DNA from: Otis tarda
Lineage: Eukaryota > Chordata > Aves > Otidiformes > Otididae
DNA length: 64,000 bases
Reading direction: 5' to 3'
Assembly: GCA_026413225.1 (NCBI GenBank)
Contig: CM048591.1
Location: forward strand, 42,023,803-42,087,802
Under the pieces are notes generated by a model, which saw only the letters and a list, made by a program, of their open reading frames with translations, was not told where the DNA came from and made no database searches. The translations under genes and the position numbers were made by a program. Every line of letters starts with the position of its first letter. Position 1 is the stretch's first letter. Positions 49,724-63,848 of the stretch are shown one piece after another.

Positions 49724-52700
49724 GTGAGAAGCCCCACTTGCAAAGATTTGTTTCTGATCCTTAGTCAACTGGAAAATAATATAGTGAAAAATTTTGTTGG
49801 CAACACAATCATATCTTCATATCTCCTTTGCAAAATTTGCAGCCTTTACATGAGTTGCTGTTGTACTGTAAAAGAAAGGTAACATTCATTACAAAAATTA
49901 AGAACTTCAAAACATAGGCACTTCCGAATACTTATCAAAGTACAATCACTCACATACCACAAAAATTGTATGTCCAATTTCCAGCATTTCACTGTGCTTT
50001 AAATTTAAAAATTAGAGTTCTGTTGCAGAGAAATTTTGAAGATATCAAATACATCTAAAATATGCAAAGATTTATAGGAACTTCCAAACTGTTGAAATAG
50101 TTTAAACAAGTGAAAACACAATGTTATCTCAGTGAAATTTTACTTCAGATGATTACTGATGAAAATTTTGGCATCAGCTTTCTTACTCATGATATGTAAG
50201 GAAGGACATGAAGGATCACAGTTCTTTCTGATAAATAGTGAACAAAGTCTGTTTCAATATCATCTGAAGAAAACACTCTGAGAGATTGTTTTCTCTCTAA
50301 TTGAGAAAAGTTATGTATGTGAAGCATATGTGAACCTACAGAGACTTCTCTGGCTATCAAGATCAAAACAAATTATCATCATCAGATTTCCACTCAAGTG
50401 TATGTACTTATGATTACCAAAAACTTGTGGCCAATGACACAAAAAAAAAAAAAAAAATTCCCTCTCCAACTACCAAAAAAAGTTCTCAAAAAAATAAATA
50501 TGGACAAGCGAGACAGATGTTCTTCTTTTTATACTTACCCAGCTTTGCATAGTAAATGTTATAGTCCTTACAGCCTCAAGTATGAATGATTTCCCATTGT
50601 GACCACTTTCTGGAAGGTAGTTTTAGACAAAAAGACAAAGAAGGAAATTATATTTACAGTGCAAATTATTCTATACACTCACTACCTCATCATTAATATT
50701 TCAATTGAGACACAGCTAAAGATGTTGGGAAGGTTAAAAGGTTTCACACTTCTAAAGAACTTCGGCCAATTTTCAATGTTTGATTCTAACTGGGTACATC
50801 TGTACCACTTGTAAACAAAATTTAGAGACAGATTAATTTTATGAGGGCATTTAGTCCTCAAAAAAACTATTCAGAAATCTAAGGAGGAAGGTATTATAGG
50901 TTGCCTTTTCCTTACTCTGAGATCTACAGTAAGGATTCTCCAGTTAGGCACTATCTAGGGACATGAAAGTAGCTCATTAGAAATAAACAAAAATTATTTG
51001 TGCTTGTAGCTATGGGAGAGTGGAGATCTTTCAGCAAAATCACAATGCAGTTGAAGAAAGGAGTAGGACACAGAAATGGTATTTCAATTGCTAAGTTTCT
51101 TCTGTCTATTTATGATATTCATTCTGCCATTTAAGATTCCAGTGTCTTCAAGAAGCCAAACATTGCTATTTGGCACTAACAGCGTGATGACCTAGAGAAC
51201 TCAAACAGCCTGTAGTACCATGGGCATACTGTGTTGCCATTGCCAATTCACCTGAATTTCCCAGAGCTCAAAGTAGATGTAACAAAGCAAAAGTATTGAT
51301 GCCTGCTGCAGCACCAGGGTTCTTCCCACTCTAGGATCTGAAGGTCCTCCATCTCCGACCCTAGATGTACTGCAGCATCTTTAGAAGAGCTTTATTCCTT
51401 GTCTTAGTTCTGACAAATTATTCCTACCTTTTCTTTTCTTTGGCCCGACTTTTTACAGCAACTAATTGAAGAGCTATGGTTAATCCAATACTTGGGCTAC
51501 TCATTCAGAGTATGAAATACCTCTTTTTCATAGGAAAAGATATAAATCTGGCTCACTCACATCCCAAATGACCACTGGACTAAATGGCATAAATGCTCAA
51601 TGCTACGATTTCTTCAGTTTGAATTTTGTAAATGACTCCTGAATTCCCTTATGAACATAGTTTGAAAGCATTCACTTTAGAATTGTGCACATGTCCTGCC
51701 AACAAAAACTTACCTATTCAGGGCATTTTACCTTTTACCTTTTTTGTAACAGCTTTTACTTCACTGAAAATTCTGTTCTGGTGAATAACTGGAAGGGAAC
51801 ATTAAGAAAAATTAATTATTTTAAACAAACAAACATCATCTGGTCTCGTTTCACTCTGTAGTGAAGACTCTGTATTTTTCTAGTCTGAGATGGGCTGAGA
51901 AATGTTACAGAGCACTGCTGTGCTCTACTGTCAGTTCTTAATTTTACAGTTCTTTTGGCAAGGGCACATACTAGAGCCTGAGCAGCCATATGTTTATATT
52001 TGCACATACGTATATACACACTTACATATACATATATGTCTTAGAATGTAAAAAGTAATAATGTATCAGGATTATTTCCCTCAGGGGAGCAAGAAAATCA
52101 ACAGGTCAGGTTTTTTTCCAATGAGAGTTGAATGTTTTTATTATTTACTCAGATATTATATATTTACTTATATATTTTATTATATTCTTATATATAAGAG
52201 AAAGCTAAATGTATTTCTTCTGTCACAGCTTCACTGCTAAAGACCAGAGCCTGATCAGTCCAGATTTCTGAAATTCCATCTTCTACAGTTCTCTCTCCTC
52301 ATTATAACACTAGTCTAAGTTTTGCAGTAACAGATGTGTCTTTAGGATTTACTAGGGCTTTACTAAATTAAAGAGTAACATCAGGACTTACATCCTAATC
52401 CAATGCTATTTCCACCTGCAAAATATGTTCGTTTGGATTCAGATTTTTTCACATATCAGATCACTGTGTAAAATTCCAGAAGAAAAAGATTCTTACTTGG
52501 AAAGAAAAATAAAGCAGAGTCATGCAACTTTTATTCTAGGGTCTTTGTTTTATCTGAGACCAATTAGTAAGAAGGGTAATGTAGGGAAGAGAAATACTTC
52601 TCGTCAAATCCTTGCTGCCCTCTTTCAGTTACAAAACACCTCTGTGGGCATCTTCTCAGTTGCCATAAAAATCCAAGTGTTTCATTAGGCATTTTAACCA

Positions 52701-55700
52701 GATCCTGCTTCAAGTCTATTTGTTCCTCACCAGGAAAGGCTAGTAACCCTTTAAGGTGAAAACTTTCTGGGTACCAAGTGCCTCATATCTACATTAAGGT
52801 TGCCTGTAATCACACAAACTTGAAAACTACACTGCTAGATTAAATATAAAAATATACTTTTTAAAGTTTTAGTCATACATAGGTAGCACAGACACTTTCA
52901 GATTCACTAGGTTTTATGGAGGATGACCTTCCAGTATGACATCCAGAAGAAAAGATGTTGGTCCTCAATACAAAGGGAAAGAGATTTAAATCAATTCAGC
53001 CTTTCAGGATCTTCAAATACTCGTTAATAAACTGGAAGTGTTTATATAAACTCCATTTTACTGCCGTCATATACGGCATCACTAAATATGTAGATTGTAA
53101 AGGACAGGTAATGTCTATACTAAAGAATTTTAGAAAAGTTTCCTTTCAAATCCATAAATATGCCAAATTAAAGTTTAGTTTCTTCCTAGGTGTTTAAAGG
53201 ATCCAGGCACCTGATTTATAATAGTGAATTATCACTGAGTCTGTGTCACACTCACAAATGTGTAAACACTTGTGATATGATGGAATGTATTTTTATTCCC
53301 AAATAGATTCAGTAACATTCTGATAAATTACTTTAATATTTAATGCAGTATTAGTAACAAATTAAATCAAGGACATCTGTATATGTACATATATACACTT
53401 TAAAAAACACAAGATACAGGTGTTTTTGTCAGGTTCTCTGTCAATGTATTCTTTGCATTAACTTCTTCCACCTACTCTGTTATGCACTCCAACAATTTAA
53501 AGTTAATTATCCTGGTCCAAAATTTTGTTAATATTTTTTAACATTAATAATTACTAGTTTTAGTAAAATCAATGCTTAGTATAGAAATATGTACAAGCTT
53601 TTTTTCTAGTAGCAAAATTTTCACCGTAATGCAAATCCATTTCAGTGAACGTTCAGTTCCTGTCCACATTTTTTTTAAATTGCTGTCTTTCTTTATAACC
53701 AATGTTTTCTCCAGAGCTAGCAGCACAAACCCTACCAGTTGCATTCTGTGCATTCTCAGTGGAATTTTTTAAGACCTACTACTTTTCTTAACTCTAGCTA
53801 ATGCCAATCCGAAGAGGGACAGAGTTTGCTGGGATTGATGGTATCTTGTAACAGACCAACAAGTATCAGGAAGTTAAGAAGCAGTTAGTCCAATAACTGA
53901 GGCAATATCTACTTCTCCCTAAAATCTTATCTACACTGTATCTTAGATCATTACAGCTACAGCAACATCACTAATTCAAAACAAGTATATGTACTACCAA
54001 AAAAAAAGATTATGTTAAGACAATAGAGAAACAAAGCCTTACTGTTTGCAGTCTCCATTGGAAGTGGTAGAAGACAGAGTAGAGGAGCATACTCCTAGCA
54101 GAGTCCAGCTCTCGACTACCTGGCACACCCAGCAGAGGAGACAGCAAATGTACTGCCTGAATTCCCTCATGTGACTAAATCTCTGGCCTTAATAGCTTTT
54201 TTTTTTTCCTAACAATAGATATTGAGCTGAGGGGTCCTGTATTAACGCATTTACTTAATGTATTATTAATGTATTTATTATTAAGGCAGTGAAGGAAATT
54301 TGGTTGCACATTCCTCCAAAAGCATCATTAACATTATATTTTTCTATGGATTCTTCAACAATGCTCTCAGTGGAATTTTTTTTTTTTAATTTTTGTGGTA
54401 AATAACTATTATGTATCAATGACAAGGAGGAACACTGTATGTTAATAAAAGTAAATTAAGCTTCTAATACAAAATGCTAAACTTTCTAAGTGCAGTTTAA
54501 ATGTTGTTTTCATCTCTGTGCTTCAAAAAACACTTAGTTACAACTCTGGAAATTTGTTTCTACATCATTCATGGGGACTTTTATGCAGACGAGTTAATAC
54601 TTTTCAGCTGTATAAATATTTACTTTTTGTTTGGACAACTGTTACAGTAAAAAATTCTAGAGCAGAAAAAAAGAAGACTAAAAAAGCTTGAAGATAATAA
54701 GCTGCATGAATGCATTTCTGCATGATTCTGACATCTGTGTAGTATAAATTAATAAAGAAAATAACTCTATAGTTATAGTTAGACCTTTCTCTTTTTAAGG
54801 TCTAAATACTGTTCTCCAACATTGAGGAGAAATTTAGATTTGGAATTGGATGTAATTACTTCTCTTTTCTTTCTCAAATTCAGTAGAGTTTGTGGATCGT
54901 CCATTGAACATGTTACCTGAAACTTTGACTTAAACTAATCTCCACCTTAAAGGAAGAAGAAATAGCCAAAGATAACTGTCCCAATAAACACTGAGTAACA
55001 ACTTGTTCTTGTTGAATGAATCTGTCTCTCCCCTTATCTTTGCCTTACTGAAGAACTATTTTAAGGTTTTTATATTCAAAAATCCTGAATTTTCACTCAA
55101 AAGATTATAGAATTTTTTTTTCATCTATTTTAAGAGCAGTTCTGGCATGAAGACTTCCATGATGAACATGTGAAGAGTTTCAAGGAAAGACTTATTCCTG
55201 CTATTCCACCTGAAGGTCTACCTGAAGTAACATTTATCTTTAAGAAAAGATGTGTCAGGCTTTAAGGACATCCTGACCTTAACATCTGTGATCAAAGTAG
55301 GTTATAAAATGATGACTGAAAATTGTATGGATGATTTTCCAAATCAGATATCTATGCACTTGGGATCTGAGATAAAAGTGCCAGCTTTGCCTACCTAGAC
55401 TGTTCACTGGCTTTCTGACGGCTTTCTATGTGGCTGCTTTCATGCATCTTGCTGGCACGGGTTTAAGAGCCATTAGAATTTCATCTCCAGTCTATTAGAG
55501 ACGGAAATACAGAAAAATCACACACACACTCAAATCCTCTCCAGATTGTTACCATATTTCTATGTATAAGCTTTCTTCATTTTAGCCAATGAAAATCTTT
55601 CAGGTATTATGAGAATAACTGCAGTGTATGTGTACAGAGAAATATTTACATTTTCTATTTCTTGTTTCAATTCTTTTTACACAACAAAGAGTTCCCAAGG

Positions 55701-55769
55701 ATCTTTTAGCAAAATTGTACAAAATAGAGGCAGTTGTGTTCAGCTCCTACCTAAGTTTCAGTGTCTGTT
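49724..55769. other. AT-rich unique DNA, no supported gene
   Basis: About 6 kb of AT-rich unique sequence. It includes a long A run at 50441-50457 and a strongly AT-rich patch at 52138-52200 (ATATTTACTTATATATT and similar). Slightly GC-richer patches lie at about 51300-51380 and 54050-54180. Open frames stay below 90 codons and lack recognisable motifs. Confidence 0.65.
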
Positions 55770-55907
55770 TCTGGATCAAGTCCAGCAGAGGACTGATGTG
55801 ATGGTCAGGGGCTGGAGCACCTATCTCTGAGAAGAGGTAGAGGGACCTGGGGTTGTTCAACCTGCAGAAGACATTACTTGGGAGGTATATAGTAGCACTC
55901 CAATTCC
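55770..55907 (+). mobile_element. CR1 LINE, short diverged internal fragment
   Basis: GTCCAGCAGAGGACTGATGT, GGTCAGGGGCTGGAGCACCT, AGGGACCTGGGGTTGTTCAA and CCTGCAGAAGAC match, with many differences, the ORF2 segment coding [16 protein letters not shown]...LFSLEK. The similarity fades at about 55907. An old, 3'-truncated piece. Confidence 0.85.
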
Positions 55908-58900
55908 AATAGTGGTTTCTTCCTTCATAAAAGTTAATAGCTTTATTATAAAGGCACTGGGACTAGCGTTAGTTTGCTTTTGACTTCATTTAAATGAACT
56001 TATCACATACTCATCAGTGTTGTAAAAAGTTATGTATGCTATTTTACATATTTTAGTATATATGTCTTATACTTTTCTCCCACAAATGCATTTAGTGGTC
56101 ATCAGAATAACAAAGAATAGTGAGGTAAAGTTGTAGACATGTTAAAAAAAATGAGGCTGTGTCATAGTTAAAAGATAAAATTAGAGACGGCGCTTGAGGC
56201 TAAAGAATTAATTCATTCTTTGAAATTAACTTATCATGGGTTCTCTCAAATAGTAAATCTTGACTAAGTGCTATAAAAGCTATATTTTCACCTGTTAAGC
56301 TTTTCCACTTATGTATGTGAAAAGACATATTTCCAAGTTCACTTAAATATTTATATAATGAGAGATCTGGATTTACATGTTGGTGAAAAATTTATGTGCT
56401 TTAATATATGTGAGTTGAAAGGTGATTCAGCTTTCACTGGGTACTGCAAAGTGGTACCACTTCAGGTGGTCAAATAGTCACTGACAAGTCAAGTGATAAC
56501 ACCTCTAGGACAACGTTACAGAAGTACCTCTGCACAGCAAAACTTAATTCTCTATCAGTCAACTTCACATTAGCACAAAATTCATAAACTCATAGCCTAA
56601 TTAATTTAAATATCAAGATGCTAGGTTACAGTAAATCCACTGAGGATTCAATTGTGTATAAGTGTACCTCTGAGAGTTTCCTGTAACCCACAAAACTAAT
56701 GAAGCTGGAGGTTCATTACGGGAGTCTTACCCCAGACAAAGATATTTATTCTCACACTGTATACCCAAATGGAATAAATCTGCTCTGAGACTCTACCAAG
56801 CTATGAATATATCCCATCAGTTATTCCCAGAATAAAAAACAGTGGACAATTTGAATTTTACATCAAGCAATAATGACAAACAAAATGCTTCTCTTCCTGC
56901 AGTTATTTTTTATATATTTCGGGTTTTCTTCAAATGCATTACCAAGGTCAACACTGTTAATGCCAAATTGAAGGGAGGCTTGCTAGCATCTCAGCAGCAT
57001 GCAGTAAGGCAGAAAGAAGAAAATACAAAACTCTGGAATCACTTGTCAGTTGTAACACCTAAAAAAAGTCAAAGTCCATTTTTATTCCAATATAGTTGTC
57101 CTCATGCTTCATGCATTGAGGGTCCCAAAAAATTGTCAGAGTAGGATTTTCCTCCTATTTCTTCTCTGTTACACAATGAAAATGAAGACAAACATGACTT
57201 GTCCAAAATAAACACGACAGCTATTATTTCCCAAAGCAAAATCAAGAGATATATTTGAGAAAGTTGGGTCTACAGGCAGCTTCAGATCACACAACCAGCA
57301 GTAACATGTCTGGGAACTGAAACAGAAATTTAGCTCAGGAACATTATTGCATTATGCACAATAAACTATTTTTGAAATATTTATAAAATATGTTCAGAAT
57401 CAATAGCTCTTTCTGAAGGAACTGGAAAATATACCTCTTATTTCTACTACATTATTTATTAATTTGTTTGTTTGTTTATTTGCCTCAGATCCTGGGTACA
57501 AAAATAAAACCAAGTCTATATAAACAGCCATTGACATGGCTCCCTTCTCAGCTATTTCAATGAAATTCCTGTGTCTCTCACTATTTAGTTTGCCCTGACT
57601 ATTTAGAATTTGAGTTTTTCCAGCCTCTGATTATATATTCATATGGTACTTGGAACAATGAGGCCAGCACTAACATCTCCAAGAACTGTGTAATACAAGC
57701 AAACTAAGGATAAAAATTATAAACACAATCTAAAAATTATATTTGCCCATAAGTTAAATTGCTACAAGGCAGTCATGGTGAAGGCTGCAGACTTCAAATA
57801 GTATCATCATATTGGTTAGCTCAATCCCTACAAAAGTAGTTAAACTGTTCTTTTAATTCTCGCTCTCTTGCCAGTGCTACCTGGAGTTCCACAGCAGACT
57901 AATTTTTCTTCTTGCTTTCTCTGAAGGGTAAGTGTGTCTTCCATCTTCAGACGTCACTGAATAGCATTTTTTAAAGTGCTATTGTAATGCCTCAATTAGT
58001 GTCAGGCCTTAGTGAATATCCACTGCTGAAAATCTGAAATTCTTTTGCAAAAAGAGTCTCAAAAGGGCTCTAGTCACCTTCTCAAAATCAAAGACAGTTT
58101 TAGTAAAATTTCAAATTGAATGTCGTCAATATTTATCCATCTGATTTGACTAGCAGGTATTGGACTTTTTTCCTGAGCATTTTTATTTTGAAGCAGCAGT
58201 GCTCTGTGTTCAGCTCTATGTTTACATGTGCACATCTCCCTGCAAGACTTAGACGTATGTATGTATAGAATAGCTATGCCAGATTTGCACTTGCACTTTA
58301 AAAGTTTTGCCTTACCTGTGTGAACTGTGTTTTGATGGTACAAAATAGCAATACATAGCATACCTTCACTAGAGTTAAGTGAATTCATCATGTTCAGTAA
58401 CACCAAAGTGAAGATGTCAAGTCTTTTTTAGTAAATAAGAAATCATTAACACCTTTGGCTATATGCATTGTGACAGAGGCTTTAGATAGTAATTTAAAGT
58501 GGTGCATTATATATTACTTTACTGAATGATTTCATAATTACATTATGCTTCATTAGACTTATATAAGGTAGACATAAATACTTTAAATAAAATATGTAAG
58601 TATGTCAGCATATGTATGTATATTGTGTATAAATACAGAGATATACATATATAGTTACCCAACTTCTCTCAAGGCCGACCAAGGCTAATCAAGGCCAATT
58701 CAACCTCTAAGATTCTGGCTACATCTGTTTATACATCTTCTGTTCTGTTCTTTCTTTAAAAAGATAACTAAATATATTCCACTCCATATAAAATGTTCTC
58801 TTACTGTTTTCACAGATCATCAGACATAAAGCAACTCCTGATCTTCCCCATCTAAATGAATCATTAGAACTTTAAATAATTCTTGCTCCAAGTGCCATAC

Positions 58901-59320
58901 AGCATATACCCTTCATGGTATATGCTCCTAGGCTGTTTGTAGAATGCATTTTAGAAAGTTATACTGACATTAACCATTTTGCTTACATACAGGAAAATAA
59001 TTTTGATTGAGAATTCTACAAAATATCCACTCTAAACTTTTTACCTAATTAACTCATTAAATACTGCATACAAATAGAGATGTCTTCAAATGTCACATTG
59101 TTCTTATTCATAAAATAATTGATCCTCATCAATCAGTCTTTTTACAACAAATGGAAGCTCACACTACTGCTTTTACCAGTAGCACTAATTAAAAAAAAAA
59201 CTTTCTGAGAAAATATTATTTAAAGTTAAAGACATATTTCTCCTCCATGAAGCTTCCCCAATAAATCCTTTGGATTGGACTATAAGAATTTCTTCTGTTA
59301 TTTTTTTCTTTAATTTTTTT
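55908..59320. other. AT-rich unique DNA, no supported gene
   Basis: About 3.4 kb of unique DNA with a TTTG run (about 57465-57482) and AT-rich patches around 58600-58660. ORFs of 100 (+, 56842) and 110 (-, 58406) codons have no recognisable motifs and fit chance expectation. Confidence 0.65.
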
Positions 59321-59490
59321 CATAGGAGAGGTGCTCCAGCCCTCTGACCATCTTCATGGCCCTCCTCTGGACCCACTCTAACAGGTCCACGTCCTTCTTA
59401 TATTGGTGCCTCCAGAGCTGGATGCAGTACTCCAGGTGGGTTCTCATCAGAGCAGAATCGGGGGGCAGAATCACCCTGAAGTAGGACCTA
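59321..59490 (-). mobile_element. CR1 LINE, internal fragment of ORF2, - strand
   Basis: On the - strand it codes [40 protein letters not shown] and SYE, the region shortly before the ORF2 end, inside a 69-codon frame that extends to 59519. Similarity to CR1 weakens beyond about 59487. Both the RT core and the 3' end are missing. The low-coordinate boundary is a T-rich stretch (59299-59320). Confidence 0.9.
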
Positions 59491-60582
59491 GTGCAGTTTT
59501 TGCCCCTTTCAATATGCAAAATCTTCAGCTGATGTATTGTTTGTGATTCCCAGAAATAGCATGTTTATAACTACAATTTCCATTGGAACTGCTCTGCTGA
59601 CCGCTGGGTATCCTTAGCTGTGTTGTCTAACGTTCCCCATGGGTTTAGAAAATTTCACTACATCGGTTGCACTCCTAATGCATTTTCAACCTTGTCTTTG
59701 TACCTGCACAAGCTGGATCCTGACATAACTGCATGATTACCAAAGGAAAATTTACAGAAATAAGTCTCGAATGTGCACACGCTGTCTAGTCCTAACTACT
59801 ACAGAAACTCATCATAGATGATTATGACAAAAATTACTGGTTTGTAAGCTTTCTTCTGCTATCATTTTGGTCTTACAAAATATGACACACAGACTGCTGA
59901 GAAAGAGGAATCAATGTTTGATAAGGAGCTCTCTGTTTTCTAGTATCCACTTCATTCCTCTATGGACAAAAAGCCACAATTACCACTTTGCTGGAAAGGG
60001 TTCTGCTTGGAGCAGGAAAGAAATTGCAAAGTACAAAAGAAATGCCAAAATCATGAATTATATGAAACTAAGCATACCAGAAAACCATAAAAAGTGCAGG
60101 GAGGATACAAGCTGCAAGACAGTACTACCTGTGGACCATGTGGAGGGAAGGCAGATGCCATGCAACAATGACACCAGTTGTGGAAAAGTCCATGTATTAT
60201 TACTCCACAGGTGTGTGTACCTTATTTAAATAGTTCTAGTCTCTTCTAGAGTAGAATTTGGCATGTTTACTTCCCCTGACGAAGTGGTAAAAACATACAA
60301 ATATAATTGCAATTTTCACTGCCATAATCTTCACAAAGGTGAAGTTATAGCCTGAAGGCTTGCTTTTAACCGCAATCGAACGACAGGCAGAAGCACAGCG
60401 AAGTAGCTCAATGGGTCAATGCTTTTAGAAGCCAGAAACTGCAGTTGCATTTTCAGAAAGACACTGTTTTAAGAGGCATATGAAGCTTTTTGGTTACAAG
60501 TGATAAGCTGCAGTGTTAGTTAGGGCAGTTCTGTAATATCCTTACTCTGTGGGATTGCAACTGTCCTTTTCATAAGGTTCAG

Positions 60583-60588
60583 TTTATT
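60583..60588 (-). promoter_or_regulatory. Possible polyadenylation signal
   Basis: AATAAA on the - strand, about 340 bases beyond the stop of the exon-like ORF at 60925-61161. The position suits a short 3' UTR. On its own the hexamer is common in AT-rich DNA. Confidence 0.25.
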
Positions 60589-60924
60589 TAGCTTAAGGTA
60601 ACATTGGGACCAAAGACTTAAATTATAGAAAGAGCAGCTTCAGCTGCAAAGATGTTTGCTTAGTTCCCACTGGCTCAGGATAAGCTTCCTTTGCCTCACC
60701 AAGCAGAGCTGTTGCCTTTGGATCACAAAAATCACAGTTCAGCTCCCAGCTACAACAACATACAAAACACATTCACACAAAGTCCAAATAACATATGGGA
60801 GAGCTCTGCTAATTGGAGAAATCTACTTGGCTTCCAAAGAATAGATACAATAAAAGTCAGAGGAAGGAGTCTGAACTCTGTACCAGGGAAGATATTACTT
60901 TGTTTTTAAAGGAAGTAACTGAAC

Positions 60925-61161
60925 TTAGGATAGAACTACATTTTTATCTTGAAAATCTTTCAACCTTTTTGAAATTTGTTCCTGAACCGAGGAATTACAA
61001 AGCTGTCTCAGTTTTAAAACTGTTTCTGTAAATACATCATAAATCAAAGGCCTAATAGCTGCATCTTGGGGACCAGCAAGATGAAGAATTCTTTTTTGCA
61101 CAGCCTGCAAAGGCATTTTCAGTAACCAGTTTAAAAGGCTTCTTTTGCCCTCCTTCTCCAA
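60925..61161 (-). other. Candidate terminal coding exon or pseudogene, - strand
   Basis: A 78-codon frame (TTG to TAA) with protein-like composition: basic N-terminal part (KEGKRSLLNWLLKMPLQ), then VQKRILHLAGPQDAAIRPLI, YDVFTETVLKLRQLCNSSV and a charged helical end (QEQISKRLKDFQDKNVVLS). It is rich in L, Q, K, R and D rather than the N, I, F and Y of random AT-rich frames. Upstream is a T-rich tract ending ATCTAG (about 61177). That first acceptor would bring in a stop, so splicing at GAG/AAGG (61156/61155) or an older retrocopy must be assumed. AATAAA lies about 340 bases downstream. The protein is not recognised and no upstream exon was found. Confidence 0.3.
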
Positions 61162-62378
61162 TTAAAATTATTAGGATCTAGATAAAAAAAAAAACAAAAC
61201 AGTAATTAATCTAAGATTTGCAGATTGAAATAGTTAGTATTCTTTCAATTTAAGAATTCTGGCTATTTTTTCTATTATTTTCCTGGCTTTCACTCTCTCA
61301 TTTTTGTGAAAGGCAAGCACCCAGAAATTACAGGCAAGATTCACCTGCTGGAAAGGTAACATGGCAGAAGAAGGCGGCTTTACAGGGAGAGAAGCCTTTC
61401 AGTGCACTCCTCTCAAATAGGAAGCTTGAGAAGGTTGTTTTGTTGGTGTTGTTTTTACATAGGTTGGGGCTGAGAGAAGTATTATTTATTCAAGAAACAA
61501 AGCAGTATGAACAGCATGGTTCTATTTCTTGCCCTTTACCTCTTGGGTCTTAGAACATTTGTTAAATATGTCCCCCACTAGCTTTTGCAACAAAGTGGCA
61601 CACTATGTACAAACACAGCTTTCAGTAACTTTATAATATCTACTATTGTTTTAAATGATGTACAGCACGAGCATCACTCACAGATGTGCCTCATCCACCC
61701 TGCTTGTTGTGGGAAAACACTCAAGGAAAATGGAAGTGGAGATGGAGAGGAAGGAGTAGGAAAAGCAGAAGAAAAAATGTACCTAGGGGAACTCCAGGAT
61801 GTGTTTTCAAACTACCAAATCAACAATTAATATTTAAAGAAGAAATAAAAGCCAGGTCAGCAGAAAAATGCTTTCTGGAAGTAACTATAAAGACAATTTT
61901 ATTGATGCTTTCATTCTGTCGACCCATTTTTATGGACTTTTATTGCAGGATACCTTTAGTTACCCACACAGGAGCATCATTTCAAAAATCTTTTAAAAAA
62001 AATTTCAAAAGCCAATGAATATTTTATCAGTATTCATTAAGATCTAAACAATAATGATGAGACCCATCCAAATCCATGAAACTTGGAACTGCTCCTGTGA
62101 GCCGGAAAAATTCCGTAGGGGCTTTGTCAGAATAACAGAGCCATTTATTATTATTGCAAGTGTGTTCAGGCTGAGGGAAAGTTACCGCTGTCATAAACAG
62201 AAGTGTGTTGTATCTAACTCATTCCCTTCTACTTGGAAGGATTAGAGAGGAAAAAATACACAGACTTTCACCTACTTCCCCCACCTCCAAACTGTCATAT
62301 TAAGAGAAGCTGTACCTGATCCATCATATCATACCCTGCATTGTAGCAGCATGGTCAATGCAATCCAGTGTGAGCCAG

Positions 62379-62398
62379 CCACAGCCACAGCCACAGCC
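62379..62398. repeat. (CCACAG)n short microsatellite
   Basis: About three to four units of CCACAG (AGCCACAGCCACAGCCACAG). Confidence 0.9.
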
Positions 62399-63801
62399 AG
62401 GGAAAGATGCAAACCACCTGAGACTACCAGAAATTAATGAGGTTGAGGGAAAATCAACCACTGAAGAAACCACCACTGTCAGGGAAAAAGGAAATCCAGT
62501 GTGCTTTTAAAAACATATAAGTGCTGCCAATGTTCAAGAAAAAATGGAAATGGTGACAAACTAATTTCTCCATCAGGTGGTAAAAACCCAGTGCAAAGCC
62601 ATTGTGTCATTCATGTAACTAAAACCAGAATATATGAATACGGTTGTACAGCACTCCTATTTCTACTCATGAAAAAAAAAAATCAGTGTTATGTAAAAAA
62701 AAAAAAAGCCTCAGAGTACAATTTATTAATTATTAAGTTACAAAAACCTAGCTTTAACATCTACTAATAGAAAAGGTAGTGGTTCCCCCTCCAACTCTTT
62801 TTTCTTTAGATTCCTCCACAAATCCCAGGAGTCTTCTGGGACTCTGGTCACACAAGTGTACACTGAATATCACATTCTAAAGTGACTCTTCCTCTGGCAC
62901 TTCTATGAGGCAACACCGGCTCTTTTCAACCCAACCAATCTCTCATTGACCATTCTGACTTATATAAAGTACTTAACGCATATTCACTCTTTCAAATATT
63001 CATACTATGGCATTGGTCGTGAGGGTTTATCCATACCTGCTCTTCAGTAAGGATTTCTTGCACCTGTCCCAGAGCAGGACTGGCTCTCATTTACACCTGC
63101 AGTAAATTGACCCTACTAGCAGGCAAACTCCCACCCAGCTTCTTGCTTACACTTTGACCTCAGCAGCCCAGTGTGAAGCCTAGAAATAACAGGAATAAGA
63201 AAGCTCCTGGATCAAGTTAAAGACAGAGAGATTGCTTACCAGTTACCACCTTAGGCAAAACAGAGGTTTTTTCCCTGTCATGGCATCTTCTCTTCTTCCT
63301 GTGACCTAAGTATTCTTTCTGCTCTTTCTCACTTCTTTAACTCCCTCTTTCTCTATATGTCTGGTATCTTTTTGCCCTTTTCTGAATATTTTTGCACGGA
63401 GGTGCCACCAGCTTCACTGACAGGCTCAGCTGTGTCCTGTAGTGGGTCCATTGTGAATCAGTCATGTCCAGTACAAGGAGCCTCTGACCTCTTGCCCTGG
63501 AGCCTGGTCCCGCAGTCCCCCACCATGCCCAAAACTTAGACACCTACACCAAATGAAATACTATTCAAAATCTAGTATCCTCTGATCATCTTTATACTAT
63601 GGAAAGTGGGACCTGGTTCAATCTGTACTGTTAATGTGTGGGTATAAGAAGGGCCAGGACGTCTGGATGTAGCAGGATGTCACAAGGACAACCAGTAAAT
63701 CTGGTTCTTGCAAAAAAAAAAAAGAGGAGATAACCAAAGTGGCAGCCACTTTGACAACGAACTCTTGAGGACCAAGACACTGCAATGTCGATAATTATTA
63801 T

Positions 63802-63848
63802 TTAATTAATAATGTAAACTTTATTATTATTATTAAATTATTAATTAA
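63802..63848. repeat. AT-only inverted repeat
   Basis: TTAATTAATAAT at 63802-63813 is the exact reverse complement of ATTATTAATTAA at 63837-63848, separated by 23 bases. The 12-bp arms contain only A and T. Confidence 0.85.
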
